NCBI RefSeq assembly: GCF_004799645.1
Contig: NZ_CP031305.1
Coordinates: 1,860,001 to 1,924,000, forward strand
Direction: 5' to 3'
From: Natronorubrum bangense
Lineage (GTDB): Archaea; Halobacteriota; Halobacteria; Halobacteriales; Natrialbaceae
Length of the DNA stretch: 64,000 nucleotides
The notes under the pieces are model-generated. The model was given only the letters and a program-made list of their open reading frames with translations. It searched no databases and was not told the DNA's origin. A program made the translations under genes and the position numbers. Below are positions 8,158 through 17,298 of this stretch, piece by piece; position 1 is the first letter of the stretch; each line of letters starts with the position of its first letter.

Positions 8158-9222
8158 TCACTCCAGCACAGCGTCGAGGGCGTCCATCGCTCGCTCGACC
8201 GTCTCGAGGTCGGCGTTGTACCCCATATGGCCGATCCGAAGGATGTCGTCGGCCATGTCGCCCAGCCCGGTCGCCAGCACGACATCCTCCTCGTCGGCAA
8301 CTTGCTGTTGAACTCGTTTCGCCTCGCCCGGCAGCCAAAACGCCGTCACGGTCGGCGACCGCCGCTCGGGGTCGGGATAGCATTCGAGGCCGAGTTCGGT
8401 GCCGCGCTCGCGACAGCGTTTTGCAGCCGTTTCGTGGCGCGCGTAGACGTCCTCGAGCCCTTCCTCGAGGAGCAAGTCGAGCGCGACGTCGAGTGCGGCG
8501 ACGTTTGCACTCAGATGCGTATATGGGAACCCCTCGGAGACGTCTCGCCACGGCAGGAAGTTCGTATAGAGCGACGACGGTTCGCGGGCGTCCATCGCGT
8601 CCCACGCGCGGTCGCTGATCGCCGCCGTCGTCAGCCCCGGCGGCGCGCTGAAACACTTCTGGGAGGCCCCGAGACAGACGTCGATTCGGTCGCTTGGCAC
8701 CGGCGTCCCGCCAAGCGAGGAGACGGCGTCGACGACGCTCAACACGTCGTGGTCGTCGAGCAAGTCAAGCACTGGCTCGAGGTCGTTGAGCGTCCCCGTT
8801 GGTGTCTCGCAGTGGACCATCGTCGCCAGCGTGTACGGCTCGCCATCGGCGGCGGCCGCCTCGAGCGCCGCTGCGATGGCCTCGAGGTCGTAGGGCTCGT
8901 CGTATGGGACAGAGACGAGGTCGGCGTCGCCGTCGTAGGATTCGACGAAGTCGGCGAAGCCGTCGCCGTAGAGGCCGTTGGAAATACAGAGCACGCGGTC
9001 GCCGGGCGCGACCAGCGAGGCGATCGCCGCCTCGAGGCCGAGGATGCCTTCGCCGCCGGGGACGACGACGTCGTGGGACGTGTCATAGATCGTCTCGAGT
9101 TTCGCACAGACGTCGGCGTAGCGCTCCGCGAACGCGGCCTCGATATCCGGATTCGGTTGTGGGTCAGCCATCGCTTCCCTGACCGCTGGTGGCACCGCCG
9201 TTGGTCCTGGCGTGACGTTCAT
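8158..9222 (-). CDS. Alanine-glyoxylate/serine-pyruvate-type aminotransferase
   Basis: This 354-residue PLP enzyme belongs to the class V aminotransferase group of alanine:glyoxylate and serine:pyruvate transaminases. The N-terminus MNVTPGPTAVPP is the typical substrate-binding start of the group. Cofactor residues appear in VVDAVSSLGG and the Schiff-base lysine in GASQKCFSAPPGL. The C-terminal RIGHMG motif carries the arginine that binds the substrate carboxylate. Likely roles are glycine/serine interconversion or photorespiratory-like glyoxylate metabolism. It is a single gene on this strand, downstream of the PRC-barrel gene. Confidence 0.92.
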   Translation of the reverse strand: MNVTPGPTAVPPAVREAMADPQPNPDIEAAFAERYADVCAKLETIYDTSHDVVVPGGEGILGLEAAIASLVAPGDRVLCISNGLYGDGFADFVESYDGDADLVSVPYDEPYDLEAIAAALEAAAADGEPYTLATMVHCETPTGTLNDLEPVLDLLDDHDVLSVVDAVSSLGGTPVPSDRIDVCLGASQKCFSAPPGLTTAAISDRAWDAMDAREPSSLYTNFLPWRDVSEGFPYTHLSANVAALDVALDLLLEEGLEDVYARHETAAKRCRERGTELGLECYPDPERRSPTVTAFWLPGEAKRVQQQVADEEDVVLATGLGDMADDILRIGHMGYNADLETVERAMDALDAVLE

Positions 9223-9288
9223 ACTCAGTCATGCGACCCGCTCTCATTAGCGAGTTGCGGTCGGCGTTCTGGCGTCGGTTTTGCCGGC

Positions 9289-9528
9289 TCAGATCGTTCC
9301 CTGAAGGACGATTTCGCTGCCCACCGACTCGAGCATCGACTCCGTGACGACGTAGTCTTCCTCGTCCTCGCCTTCGATTCCCAGCGACGCGAACACGTGC
9401 TCTGCGATCGAGGGATTCGGATCGACGGCAGCGCGTCCATTGTCGACTTTCGCGACGATGCCGAGTTCTTTCCCCGCTGCATCGACGACCGTCTTGCCGA
9501 CGTCGTCGTCGGTCAATGTTGCGTTCAT
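9289..9528 (-). CDS. PRC-barrel domain protein
   Basis: The 79-residue protein starts MNATLTDDDVGKTVVDAAG and has the short beta-rich pattern of a single PRC-barrel domain (GKTVVDAAGKELGIVAKV, then DYVVTESMLESVGSEIVL). Archaeal PRC-barrel proteins of this size are common, but their function is poorly known. I start at 9528 because the upstream extension to 9717 has non-acidic, unrelated composition. It is divergent from the gene at 9707. Confidence 0.85.
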   Translation of the reverse strand: MNATLTDDDVGKTVVDAAGKELGIVAKVDNGRAAVDPNPSIAEHVFASLGIEGEDEEDYVVTESMLESVGSEIVLQGTI

Positions 9529-9706
9529 GCCCCATCCGTTCACAACCACGCCGATACCTGTTCGGCCGGCACGAGACGGCCGCGGGTCGCTCACGTCGGG
9601 TGTCGCCGGTTTCGAGCCTGATATCGGCAGGGTGCTGTCGGTGTGCCCCCGACCTATTTGATGCTGGTTGGTGAGGATACAACCGAAGCACTGCTTCGTG
9701 ACAGCC

Positions 9707-9856
9707 ATGACCCACACGATCGAAATCAGCGACGACCTGAAGGATCGAATCGACGACCACTGTGAGGAAGACGAAACCTACGAAGAGTTCCTCGAGGAAC
9801 TCGTCTCGATCTACGAGACCGAAGGCGCGTTCCTCCAGGAAGGCTACTCCGAGTGA
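9707..9856 (+). CDS. Small acidic protein, DUF7557-like, antitoxin-like helix pattern
   Basis: The 49-residue protein begins with a short beta strand (HTIEISDDLKDRI) followed by helices, the layout of many small antitoxin-like or ribbon-helix-helix proteins. I believe this is the haloarchaeal family annotated DUF7557. No toxin gene lies next to it; the stop is nine bases before the TIM-barrel gene at 9866, so the two are probably co-transcribed. DNA binding is only a possibility, because the protein lacks an obvious positive surface. Confidence 0.75.
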   Translation: MTHTIEISDDLKDRIDDHCEEDETYEEFLEELVSIYETEGAFLQEGYSE

Positions 9857-9865
9857 CGGCAGTCG

Positions 9866-10561
9866 ATGGTACTCGAGTATCCGTACTTTCTGATTAATTT
9901 CAAGACGGCCACGGAGACGGTCGGCGAGGACGGGCTTGCGTTCGCCCGGACGGTCGAGCGTGTCCGAGACGACACGGGGCGCCAGTTCGCTGTTGCCCCA
10001 CAGCTTACCGATCTCCGACTCGTCGCCGAGCGAACGGCGCTCCCTGTGGTCGCTCAGGCTGCGACGCTCGCTGAGAACGCCGTGATGGGAGCGACGACGT
10101 ACGAGACGGTCGCAGCGGCCGGCGCTGACGCCGTCTTCATCAACCATCCACAGAACGAGGCCACCTTCGCCGACGTGGCCCGCGCAGTCGATCGCTGTGC
10201 CGACCGCGGCCTCGAGTCGATCGTCTGTGTCAACAGCCTCGAGCAAGGTCGGGCCGCCCTGACGTTTGATCCCGACTGTCTGCTCTTCGAACGACCCGAC
10301 GACATCGCCAGCGAGTCAGGGATGGTCCGAACACACCCGGAGCGAATCGAGGCGTTCGTCGACATGGTCGCAACCGAGAACCCGCAGACGAGGGTGTTCG
10401 TTGGGGGCGGGATCCGGACGGCTGCAGACGTTGAGCAGGCCTTCGCGTGCGGTGTGGATGCGACGGGGGCTGCCTCGGCGGCACTCGAGGCCACGGATCG
10501 AGCGGCGTGGCTTCGATCAGTTGCGGGTAGCGTTCCACACACAGCTGCGTCGAGTGACTGA
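9866..10561 (+). CDS. Triosephosphate isomerase-like TIM-barrel protein, probably not a standard isomerase
   Basis: The 231-residue protein aligns by eye along its length with archaeal triosephosphate isomerase: PYFLINFKT near the start, FAVAPQLTDLRLVAE, PVVAQ, FINHPQNEAT, VFVGGGIRTAADV. The substrate-binding Asn/Lys pair (INFKT) is kept, and a Glu is present in LLFERPDD where the catalytic base is expected. The electrophilic His of the AQH motif is Ala (VAQAAT). The GSHTG loop, the NHSEN motif and the phosphate-gripping GTG loop are all changed. I infer a paralogue with altered chemistry. The canonical enzyme would be expected elsewhere in the genome. Confidence 0.82.
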   Translation: MVLEYPYFLINFKTATETVGEDGLAFARTVERVRDDTGRQFAVAPQLTDLRLVAERTALPVVAQAATLAENAVMGATTYETVAAAGADAVFINHPQNEATFADVARAVDRCADRGLESIVCVNSLEQGRAALTFDPDCLLFERPDDIASESGMVRTHPERIEAFVDMVATENPQTRVFVGGGIRTAADVEQAFACGVDATGAASAALEATDRAAWLRSVAGSVPHTAASSD

Positions 10562-10606
10562 TCACCGAGACCGGGAGTGAAGTGGCTCCCCGCCTAACGG
10601 TCAGAT

Positions 10607-11023
10607 ATGGAACTGCTGATCGCGCTCGACGACTCGGAACCGGGGTGGAACGCCCTCGAGTACGTCCTCGAGAACCATCCCGACGATGCCGTCACCGTGG
10701 TCCACGTTATCGATCTGAGCCGGAGCGAGTACGGTGAGCTCGCCCATCTCGGCTCGGAGACGATGCGTGAGCGCCGTCGAGAGCGTGCAGACGAACTGTT
10801 CGATGCCGCCCGCGAACGCGCGGCTGAACGCGGCTGTGAGATCGAAACGGAGCTTCTGGTCGGCCAGCCTGCGGCGTCGATCGTCGACTACGCTGTTGAG
10901 TCTGCGGTCGATCGCATTGTCGTCGGCAGTCACGGCCGGGATGGCATCTCGCGGGTGCTCCTCGGCAGCGTCGCAGAACGGATCGCCCGCCGGGCGCCGA
11001 CGCCCGTCACGATCGTTCGATAG
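10607..11023 (+). CDS. Single-domain universal stress protein
   Basis: The 138-residue protein is one Usp domain starting MELLIALDDSEPGWNALEY. It keeps the nucleotide-binding loop GSHGRDGISRVLLGS near the C-terminus, so it probably binds ATP. It stands alone, 45 bases after the TIM-barrel gene. The short spacing means it may belong to the same transcript. Confidence 0.92.
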   Translation: MELLIALDDSEPGWNALEYVLENHPDDAVTVVHVIDLSRSEYGELAHLGSETMRERRRERADELFDAARERAAERGCEIETELLVGQPAASIVDYAVESAVDRIVVGSHGRDGISRVLLGSVAERIARRAPTPVTIVR

Positions 11024-11090
11024 TCTCGTCCATGTGGGTTGATGACACGGTATGGCGACCGTTTCACTCGTCCGTGTCAACCTATTATGG

Positions 11091-11110
11091 TTAATATTAA
11101 ATATAAAATA
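11091..11110 (+). promoter_or_regulatory. AT-rich promoter region of the geranylgeranyl reductase-family gene
   Basis: Twenty consecutive A/T bases lie in otherwise GC-rich DNA, 69 to 88 bases before the chosen ATG at 11179. They are the only good TATA candidate upstream. If used, the transcript would start near 11125-11140 and have a leader of 40 to 55 bases, or translation would begin at the in-frame ATG at 11152. Confidence 0.5.
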
Positions 11111-11178
11111 TGTGTTTGGAAGCCGTTATTCCGTCGCGACTGAATAAACTAATGTGGCTCCGAAATAGTCTCGACGTT

Positions 11179-12423
11179 ATGAACAACCGCTACGATGTGG
11201 TCATCGCTGGTGCCGGGCCGGCCGGCGGCCAGTGTGCACGCGACCTCGCTGCCCGGGGCTACGACGTCGTGGTCCTCGAGACCGAGTCCGAAGACGAGTT
11301 CCCGCGCCAGAGCAACAAATCGACCGCTGGCACCTTCCCCTCCATGATGTCGTCGTTCGGGATTCCGGACGATGTCGTGATGCAGTACACCGATAGCGTC
11401 GTCCTCGAGTCCCCGACGAACCACTACGTTCGCGAACAGCCTGGTGCCGTCCTCGAGTTCGCCGACTTCAAACGGTTCCTCGTCGAAGACAGCCGCGCCG
11501 ATGGCGCGGAGTATCGCTTCGACGCGCGCGTCACCGCACCGATCATGGAAAACGGTGAGATCATCGGCGTCAGATACAACGGCGACGAGGAGGTCTACGG
11601 CGAGATCATCATCGACGCGACGGGGCCGGCCGCACCACTCGCGAAGAAACTCGGCGTTGTCGACCTCAAACGCGAGAACCACGCGATCGGTATCGAGTAC
11701 GAGTTCGAGGGAATCGATATCGACCGTCCCGGCTTTGCGGACCTCCACGACGCGATGATGCTTCGACTGGACCATGAGATCGCTCCCGGCGGCTACTCGT
11801 GGATCTTCCACACCGGCGAGGATACCGCCAAGGTCGGCCTCTGTTACATCCAGAACGGTAGTCACGAGCAGTATGCACGCGACGACTTCTCGATCGACGA
11901 CTACCTCACCCACTGGCTCGACACCGACCCGCGGTTCCGGGACGCCGAGCGACTCGAGGGGAAACAACACCGCGGCTCTGCACACATCCAGCCGCCAGGG
12001 AAACTCCACACCGACCGGTTCATGGCGATCGGCGACACCGTCCCGACGGTCGACCCGCTGTGGGGCGAAGGGATCAACAAGTGCATGCAGTCCGGCCGCA
12101 TGGCCGCCGCCGCCGCCGACACCTGTCTCAAACACGGCGACCTCGAGCCAACCGCCGAGAACCTCGAGGTGTACGATACCCTCTGGCGTCGTGACGTTGC
12201 ACCGAATCACCGAAAGCGGCTGCTGATGACCCAACTGCTCTATCTCGCGCCGAACGAGCGATACGACCAGCTTATGGCCGACCTCCGTCGGCTCGACGAC
12301 GACACACTCACGAAAGCAAACCGCGGTAACATCCCTGCCATCGCGAAGCTGCTCGAGCCACGCGACATCCCAATGCTCGCGACGTTCGCAAAAGAACGGC
12401 TCAGTCTCGGCAGTTTCCTGTAA
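11179..12423 (+). CDS. Geranylgeranyl reductase-family flavoprotein
   Basis: The 414-residue protein is a p-hydroxybenzoate hydroxylase-fold flavoenzyme. The FAD-binding Rossmann motif VIAGAGPAGGQCARDLA is at residues 6-22, and the second FAD motif GDTVPTVDPLWGEGI at about 288-302. The family reduces geranylgeranyl chains of archaeal ether lipids or prenyl groups of quinones. Here saturation of archaeal membrane lipids is the most likely role, although several paralogues usually coexist. I chose MNNRYDVVIAGAG as the start; in-frame ATGs at 11110 and 11152 would add non-conserved residues. Confidence 0.88.
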   Translation: MNNRYDVVIAGAGPAGGQCARDLAARGYDVVVLETESEDEFPRQSNKSTAGTFPSMMSSFGIPDDVVMQYTDSVVLESPTNHYVREQPGAVLEFADFKRFLVEDSRADGAEYRFDARVTAPIMENGEIIGVRYNGDEEVYGEIIIDATGPAAPLAKKLGVVDLKRENHAIGIEYEFEGIDIDRPGFADLHDAMMLRLDHEIAPGGYSWIFHTGEDTAKVGLCYIQNGSHEQYARDDFSIDDYLTHWLDTDPRFRDAERLEGKQHRGSAHIQPPGKLHTDRFMAIGDTVPTVDPLWGEGINKCMQSGRMAAAAADTCLKHGDLEPTAENLEVYDTLWRRDVAPNHRKRLLMTQLLYLAPNERYDQLMADLRRLDDDTLTKANRGNIPAIAKLLEPRDIPMLATFAKERLSLGSFL

Positions 12424-12559
12424 CCGTTTCAACTTTTGCAGGCGGTGTCCCCGTCTTCAAAGAGCATCACAGCCCACGTGAGCGGACAAGAAACGCAGTA
12501 GGGCGGGGTAGTTGACTCCCTGTCGTCGCAGACACCCAAACGGTTAATGACCATCTACT

Positions 12560-13588
12560 ATGAGAACTGACACGATGTCACCCCGCTCGCGACGCCACAC
12601 TGCTGCTGGCGCTGCCCTCTCGAGACGAGCGGTGCTTGCCGCTGGAGTCGCGCTCGTCTCCGCAACGGCTGGCTGTACTCGTTTCTTCGACGACGAGGAC
12701 ACCGACACAACCGACGACCTCGTCGCCCACGCACCCGCTGATTCGACCGTCCTCACGCACCTCGATACGAGTGCAATCGCGGCCGCCGACGACGCCCAGC
12801 AGGTGCTCGACGACCTCGCAACCGTCGATCCGGACCACGTCGACGGTGTGACGGCGTCCATCGAAGCCCAAACCGGACTCGGTCCGCTCGCGGCAGCCGA
12901 GGTGTTGGTGTTCGCCGTGGCTGACGCCGAGTCCGACACCACTGCCATCCTCGAGAGTGACTGGACCGAAGCCCACGTCGTCGAATCGCTCGAGGAGACG
13001 ACGGGCCACGAGTACGAACGCGTGACCGACGAGGACGAGCCAGCCCGCTACGAGCCAGCACAGACGCCGGCCGAGGACTCGAGCGAGGCGGCCCTCGAAC
13101 CGTCGGCGCTCGGCGTCTGCGGCGACGGACGGTTCATCGTCGGCGACGTGGACGCTGTTCGGGCCTCACTCGCGATTCACTCCGACGACGCGGCTGCTGT
13201 CTCTGGGCCGATTCGTGACGCATACGACGACGCTCGTGGCGCACAGATAGCCGTCGCTTCGGAGTCGTCCGGCTCGCCCATTCCTGCGGAGTATGCGTCA
13301 CTGGTCGGGCTAAACACCGACATCTTTGACGAAGTCGAGGCCGTCGGCCGAAGCTACACTGCCGTTGAAGCGGGCGTCGCACTCGAGGTTCGGTTCCACG
13401 TCGGCGACGAACGCGATGCCACGGAACTCGAGACGGTTCTCAACGGTGCACTGCCGGTGCTCGGTGAGCTCGACGCTGAACTCGAGGCGGCTCGCGAGGA
13501 CGTTATGATCTCACGGGACGAGACTGTGGTCGAAGTGGTCTACGAGGGCGACGCCAACGCTGTCTTTGCGTTGCTTGATGAGGTGTAA
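12560..13588 (+). CDS. Tat-exported lipoprotein of unknown function
   Basis: The 342-residue protein has a twin-arginine signal (SRRAVLAAGVALVSA) and a lipobox TAGC at about residue 37, then an acidic linker. The rest is an acidic mixed alpha/beta domain; I do not recognise the family. The stop is six bases before an ABC-2 permease gene, which is four bases before an ATPase gene, so the three form one operon. It may be an extracellular subunit of that transporter or an accessory factor; this is inference from position. An alternative start at ATG 12575 would keep the signal. Confidence 0.82.
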   Translation: MRTDTMSPRSRRHTAAGAALSRRAVLAAGVALVSATAGCTRFFDDEDTDTTDDLVAHAPADSTVLTHLDTSAIAAADDAQQVLDDLATVDPDHVDGVTASIEAQTGLGPLAAAEVLVFAVADAESDTTAILESDWTEAHVVESLEETTGHEYERVTDEDEPARYEPAQTPAEDSSEAALEPSALGVCGDGRFIVGDVDAVRASLAIHSDDAAAVSGPIRDAYDDARGAQIAVASESSGSPIPAEYASLVGLNTDIFDEVEAVGRSYTAVEAGVALEVRFHVGDERDATELETVLNGALPVLGELDAELEAAREDVMISRDETVVEVVYEGDANAVFALLDEV

Positions 13589-13594
13589 CATCGC

Positions 13595-14659
13595 ATGGAT
13601 CTCCTCGCGTTGCTCCGCAAGGAGTCGATCACGGTCCGGCGAAATCTGGGGTTGATCCTCGTCTTGCTCGTCGTGCTTCCGGGCGGAATCGTCGCTGGAA
13701 CCGCCGTCTTCGAGCAGACGATCCCGCGTGACGTTCCGGTTGGTGTCGTCGCCGAAGGGGACGCGACCGACGACGATGTCGCGATCGCCGAGGCCGGACT
13801 GGTCGCGTTTGCGACGCCACTCGAGTACGATTCCTCGGCTGATGCACGCGAGGCGCTCCAGCGTGAGGAGGTGTATCTGGTGGTTTCCGTCCCGAGTGAC
13901 GTCATGGTCGAGGGTAACGAGGCGAACGTGACGATCGTCTCCGATCATGCGTTCGTCCCGTTCGAAGAGCCGGTCAACGAGAGTATCGGCCTCGCAGAGT
14001 CCGAGTTCGATCAGGCCGTCCCAGCCGACGTCTCCGTCGACCACGAACGCGTCGGCGAGCCACGGAGCCTCTCTGAGTTTCTCGTGCCGACCGGCCTGTT
14101 CGCGTTCGTCACTCTCTATGCACTGGTGTATCTACCGTATCAGGTTCGCTCCGAGCGACTGGTGCTCGATCGCTTACAGACCGAATCCCGACTCGAGACG
14201 GTCGTCGCGAGCAAACTCCTTTTCTATGGCGGGGCACTCATCGTCCCAGCGGCGGTCGTCGCCGTCGTAACGACGTGGCTCGGCTACGACGTGGCTGTTC
14301 TCTCACCGGCGACGCTCGCCGTCCTCGGGCTGACGTTCTGGTATCTCGCAGCCATCGGGCTGGCCGTCCTCTTTGTACTCGGCCTCCGCCAGTCGGCGCT
14401 GTTCGTCAATCTCGGGCTCGCACTCGCCGTCTTCGGGCTCTCGAGTCTCGTCTATCCGGTCGGCTTCTTCTCGACGAGCCAGCGGACGATCGCACGCGCG
14501 CTCCCGACACATTACTCTGCAGTCACGACCCGGAGTACGATGCTGCGGGACACATCGGCCTCGCTGTACGCTGACTATCTGCTGTGGCTCGTCGCGACGG
14601 CGCTCGTCTCGCTCGTCGTCCTGAAACTCGCTCTGGTGGTCTATCAACGGAGACGCTAA
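13595..14659 (+). CDS. ABC-2 type transporter permease
   Basis: The 354-residue membrane protein has one N-terminal helix (about 19-40), an extracytoplasmic acidic domain (about 45-160) and a C-terminal bundle of about five helices from residue 165. This is the ABC-2 exporter topology (NatB or YhaP-like). It lies between a lipoprotein gene and an ABC ATPase gene with spacings of six and three bases. The cargo is unknown. Sodium, drug, or lipoprotein/extracellular-factor export are all seen for this fold. Confidence 0.87.
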   Translation: MDLLALLRKESITVRRNLGLILVLLVVLPGGIVAGTAVFEQTIPRDVPVGVVAEGDATDDDVAIAEAGLVAFATPLEYDSSADAREALQREEVYLVVSVPSDVMVEGNEANVTIVSDHAFVPFEEPVNESIGLAESEFDQAVPADVSVDHERVGEPRSLSEFLVPTGLFAFVTLYALVYLPYQVRSERLVLDRLQTESRLETVVASKLLFYGGALIVPAAVVAVVTTWLGYDVAVLSPATLAVLGLTFWYLAAIGLAVLFVLGLRQSALFVNLGLALAVFGLSSLVYPVGFFSTSQRTIARALPTHYSAVTTRSTMLRDTSASLYADYLLWLVATALVSLVVLKLALVVYQRRR

Positions 14660-14662
14660 CGC

Positions 14663-15406
14663 ATGACTGACAGTGATCCGCCCTCCGACGACCGCACCGA
14701 ACGTTCGTCCGGCCACGACCGAGCGAAAGCCACCGACACTGACGGGCTCACGCTCGTCGACGTCACGAAACGCTACGGGGAGACGACCGCACTCGAGGGG
14801 CTCTCGCTTACGTTCTGTCCGGGCACGTTCCACGGCCTGATCGGACCCAATGGCTCCGGGAAGACGACGCTGTTCGCGCTGCTTGCGGGACTCACCCGTC
14901 CCTCGAGTGGCCGGATCGAACGCGACAGCGCTGCGACTGTCGGCTACAGCTTTCAGGAGCCGCGATTTTATCCCGCGCTGACCGTCCGCGAAAACCTCGA
15001 GATCTTCCGTGGCTTCGCTGCTGAGCCGCCGCCGAAGACATGGCTCGAAACACTGCTCGAGGAGCTGCGGCTCGAGCCCGCTGCCGACCGACGTGCCGCG
15101 GAGCTGTCGGGTGGGTTTCGCAAGAAACTCGACCTCGCGCTTGCGCTGGTCAAGCGCCCACAGTTTCTGTTGCTCGATGAGCCACTGGCCGACGTCGACG
15201 ACTACTCCCGACGGCGCATCCGGTCGTTTCTCGAGACCTACCAGACGGATGATCGAACGGTCGTCGTTTCGACACACAACGTCGCTGCGTTTGCCGATCG
15301 TCTCGATCGGCTTACGGTCATCGTCGATGGCGACCTCCGGTTCGATGGGCCACCGAAAGACGATGTCGTTGCCCAGTATCGAACGGTGCTCGAAGCGACG
15401 GAGTGA
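14663..15406 (+). CDS. ABC transporter ATP-binding protein (exporter type)
   Basis: The 247-residue ATPase has Walker A GPNGSGKTT, a Q-loop in SFQEPRFYP, signature LSGGFRKKL, Walker B LLLDEPLADVDD and switch His in VVSTHN. An acidic N-terminal extension of about 30 residues precedes the domain. It starts three bases after the permease stop, so it is the energising subunit of the same exporter. The signature reads LSGGF where LSGGQ is usual, which is a common variation. Confidence 0.93.
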   Translation: MTDSDPPSDDRTERSSGHDRAKATDTDGLTLVDVTKRYGETTALEGLSLTFCPGTFHGLIGPNGSGKTTLFALLAGLTRPSSGRIERDSAATVGYSFQEPRFYPALTVRENLEIFRGFAAEPPPKTWLETLLEELRLEPAADRRAAELSGGFRKKLDLALALVKRPQFLLLDEPLADVDDYSRRRIRSFLETYQTDDRTVVVSTHNVAAFADRLDRLTVIVDGDLRFDGPPKDDVVAQYRTVLEATE

Positions 15407-15541
15407 GACGGTGCTGTCCCGGGTGTCTGGCGTGACCGCGTCTCATCCTGTGGGCGCGTCGACACTGACTGCGCAGCGTTCGATGGAGACGCACTATCAT
15501 TCGGCAGGAATTTGACGGCTCTCGCTGTATCTGGCTGTACG

Positions 15542-15985
15542 ATGTTCGAGACGATCCTGATCCCGACCGACGGCAGCGAACACGCCGAGAGTGCCGCCGA
15601 AACCGCTATCGAGCTCGCAACTGTCCACAACGCGGCGGTGCACGTCGTCTGTGTCGCCGACACCGGCCCACTAGGAGAGCTCCGACTCCCGGGCGACGCC
15701 GCGAGTGCCGAAGACGCGATGCGCGGTCAGGCCCAGGCGTACGTCGACACGATCGTCGAACGAGCCGAGGCAGCCGATCTCGAGGTGACGGGGACCGTCC
15801 TCGAGGGGCCACCGGAGCACGAACTGCTCGAGTACGCTGACGATGTCGGCGTCGATCTCATCGTCATGGCGACCCGCGGCCGGGGCGGTGTCCAGCGGAT
15901 GGCGATGGGGAGTGTCACCGACCACATCGTTCGATTCGGCGACATCCCCGTTTTCGTGGCGAACTCCGGGACTGAGTCGGACTAA
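15542..15985 (+). CDS. Single-domain universal stress protein
   Basis: The 147-residue Usp protein starts MFETILIPTDGSEHA and keeps the ATP-binding loop ATRGRGGVQRMAMGS. I use the ATG at 15542; the in-frame start at 15512 would add non-conserved residues. It has its own upstream gap of 135 bases after the exporter operon. The following 228 bases (15986-16213) contain nothing I can support. Confidence 0.92.
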   Translation: MFETILIPTDGSEHAESAAETAIELATVHNAAVHVVCVADTGPLGELRLPGDAASAEDAMRGQAQAYVDTIVERAEAADLEVTGTVLEGPPEHELLEYADDVGVDLIVMATRGRGGVQRMAMGSVTDHIVRFGDIPVFVANSGTESD

Positions 15986-16213
15986 GCTGTAGCCATCCGA
16001 GGGAAGTTCCCCGGGATCGTCCGACGATATCCGATTTCGTGACTGAGCAAAGCAAAGGGGGAGCGACGCTGGGTGTTAGCGCTCAGCCTGTCCCGCCCCT
16101 TCGCGAGGGTGACTGGTGACGTTGGTGCCCGACTGCAAGCGAGTCCGTCGCCATCGACTCGTCGCGACCGGCGGTTTCGACCACCGCCAAGACTCAGATC
16201 GTCACCTGGCCGT

Positions 16214-16621
16214 TCACTGCTTGACGATCTCGTTGATCGCCTCCGTTCGGCGGCCGATCGACCAGCCAAGCAGCGCGAGGCCGACGTAGATCCCGATCGC
16301 GGGCACGACGTACGCCTCGAGGATTGCTTCGGGCGTAAAGCCGAACGAATCGAGTGCAGCCCCGAGCAACAGCGAGACGAGAAAGAGCGCAATACCGATA
16401 TCTGCGGTCCGCATGCTTGGCAGCTCTCGAGGACTCGATTGAAGCCGTCCAGCCACGTAAAAGACGAGCGTATACGTGACCCAGCCGGCGACGAGCGCCA
16501 GCCCAGTCATGAACACATCATCGGGGAAATACTGCGGGATAAACGAGAGATGGATCACTACTGTGACGAGCAGCGCACTGCCGAGAAGAACGAACAACAA
16601 GGGTCGTCGATCTGTACTCAT
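16214..16621 (-). CDS. Four-helix membrane protein of unknown function
   Basis: The 135-residue protein has four hydrophobic helices at about 7-29, 38-60, 72-93 and 100-121, with short loops and a charged C-terminus. The family is not one I can name. I start it at MSTDRRPLLF; a further ATG at 16645 gives eight extra residues of unrelated composition. It is downstream of coaD on the same strand but 73 bases away, so co-transcription is uncertain. Confidence 0.8.
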   Translation of the reverse strand: MSTDRRPLLFVLLGSALLVTVVIHLSFIPQYFPDDVFMTGLALVAGWVTYTLVFYVAGRLQSSPRELPSMRTADIGIALFLVSLLLGAALDSFGFTPEAILEAYVVPAIGIYVGLALLGWSIGRRTEAINEIVKQ

Positions 16622-16694
16622 TAGCTTGACTGACTGTCTCCGCATCCATTACTATTGTGTCATCATCCGGTCTCGAGGCGCAGTCGCGTCGCCG

Positions 16695-17162
16695 TCACTC
16701 GAGGACGGTACCGTACTCGTCGATCTCTCCGTTGACGATTCGCGTCGAGGAGATGCGTTCGCCGTCGTCGGCGAGGACGTACGGCGCGACGATCCCTGAC
16801 AGCGGCTCGAACCCACGCTCGCGCCGGCGGTCGTTGATGACCTCGAGTTCGGGTGCTGTCTCGGGTGAGACGACCAGCGCGTCGATTGCAGGATCTTCGG
16901 TCGCGATGGCGTGTTCGCTGGTCAGTGTCCGGATCTCGACGTTACGGTCCCACTCGTCGAGGGCGGCGATCTCGTCGGTTACCGCTTGCACACGCTCGTC
17001 GAAGGACGGAATCGGACGTGGCTCGTCGCGTGTTTCGGCGGCGAGTTCGTCGCTCGTCAGCGCGACGACGACGCCGTCCTCGCCGAAGCGCAGCGCGTGC
17101 TCGAAGAGGGTTCGATGCCCGTCGTGGATCGGCCCGAACGTGCCGGCGACTGCGACGTGCAT
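16695..17162 (-). CDS. coaD: Archaeal phosphopantetheine adenylyltransferase
   Basis: The 155-residue nucleotidyltransferase has the HIGH-like motif in VAVAGTFGPIHDGHRTLF, and the ISSTRI motif near the C-terminus is typical of the archaeal/eukaryotic type. The enzyme joins 4'-phosphopantetheine to AMP in coenzyme A synthesis. The ATG at 17162 sits directly before the conserved first strand; the longer frame to 17228 adds 22 unlike residues. Confidence 0.93.
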   Translation of the reverse strand: MHVAVAGTFGPIHDGHRTLFEHALRFGEDGVVVALTSDELAAETRDEPRPIPSFDERVQAVTDEIAALDEWDRNVEIRTLTSEHAIATEDPAIDALVVSPETAPELEVINDRRRERGFEPLSGIVAPYVLADDGERISSTRIVNGEIDEYGTVLE

Positions 17163-17298
17163 ACGGCACCCGACACCGAGCAGGCGTATAGTTGTGTCAT
17201 GCGCTTTCGAGTGCTGTGACACTGTCATCGATGGCCGGTCTCAGCGCAAGTAACGGGATATATGAGTGTCGGGTGTCATCCAGCAGTATAGCGTTTTG

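Noticed and set aside
8143..9621. Plus-strand frame of 492 codons opposite the aminotransferase.
   Set aside because: Antisense of a clear class V aminotransferase; composition Arg-rich, no motifs.
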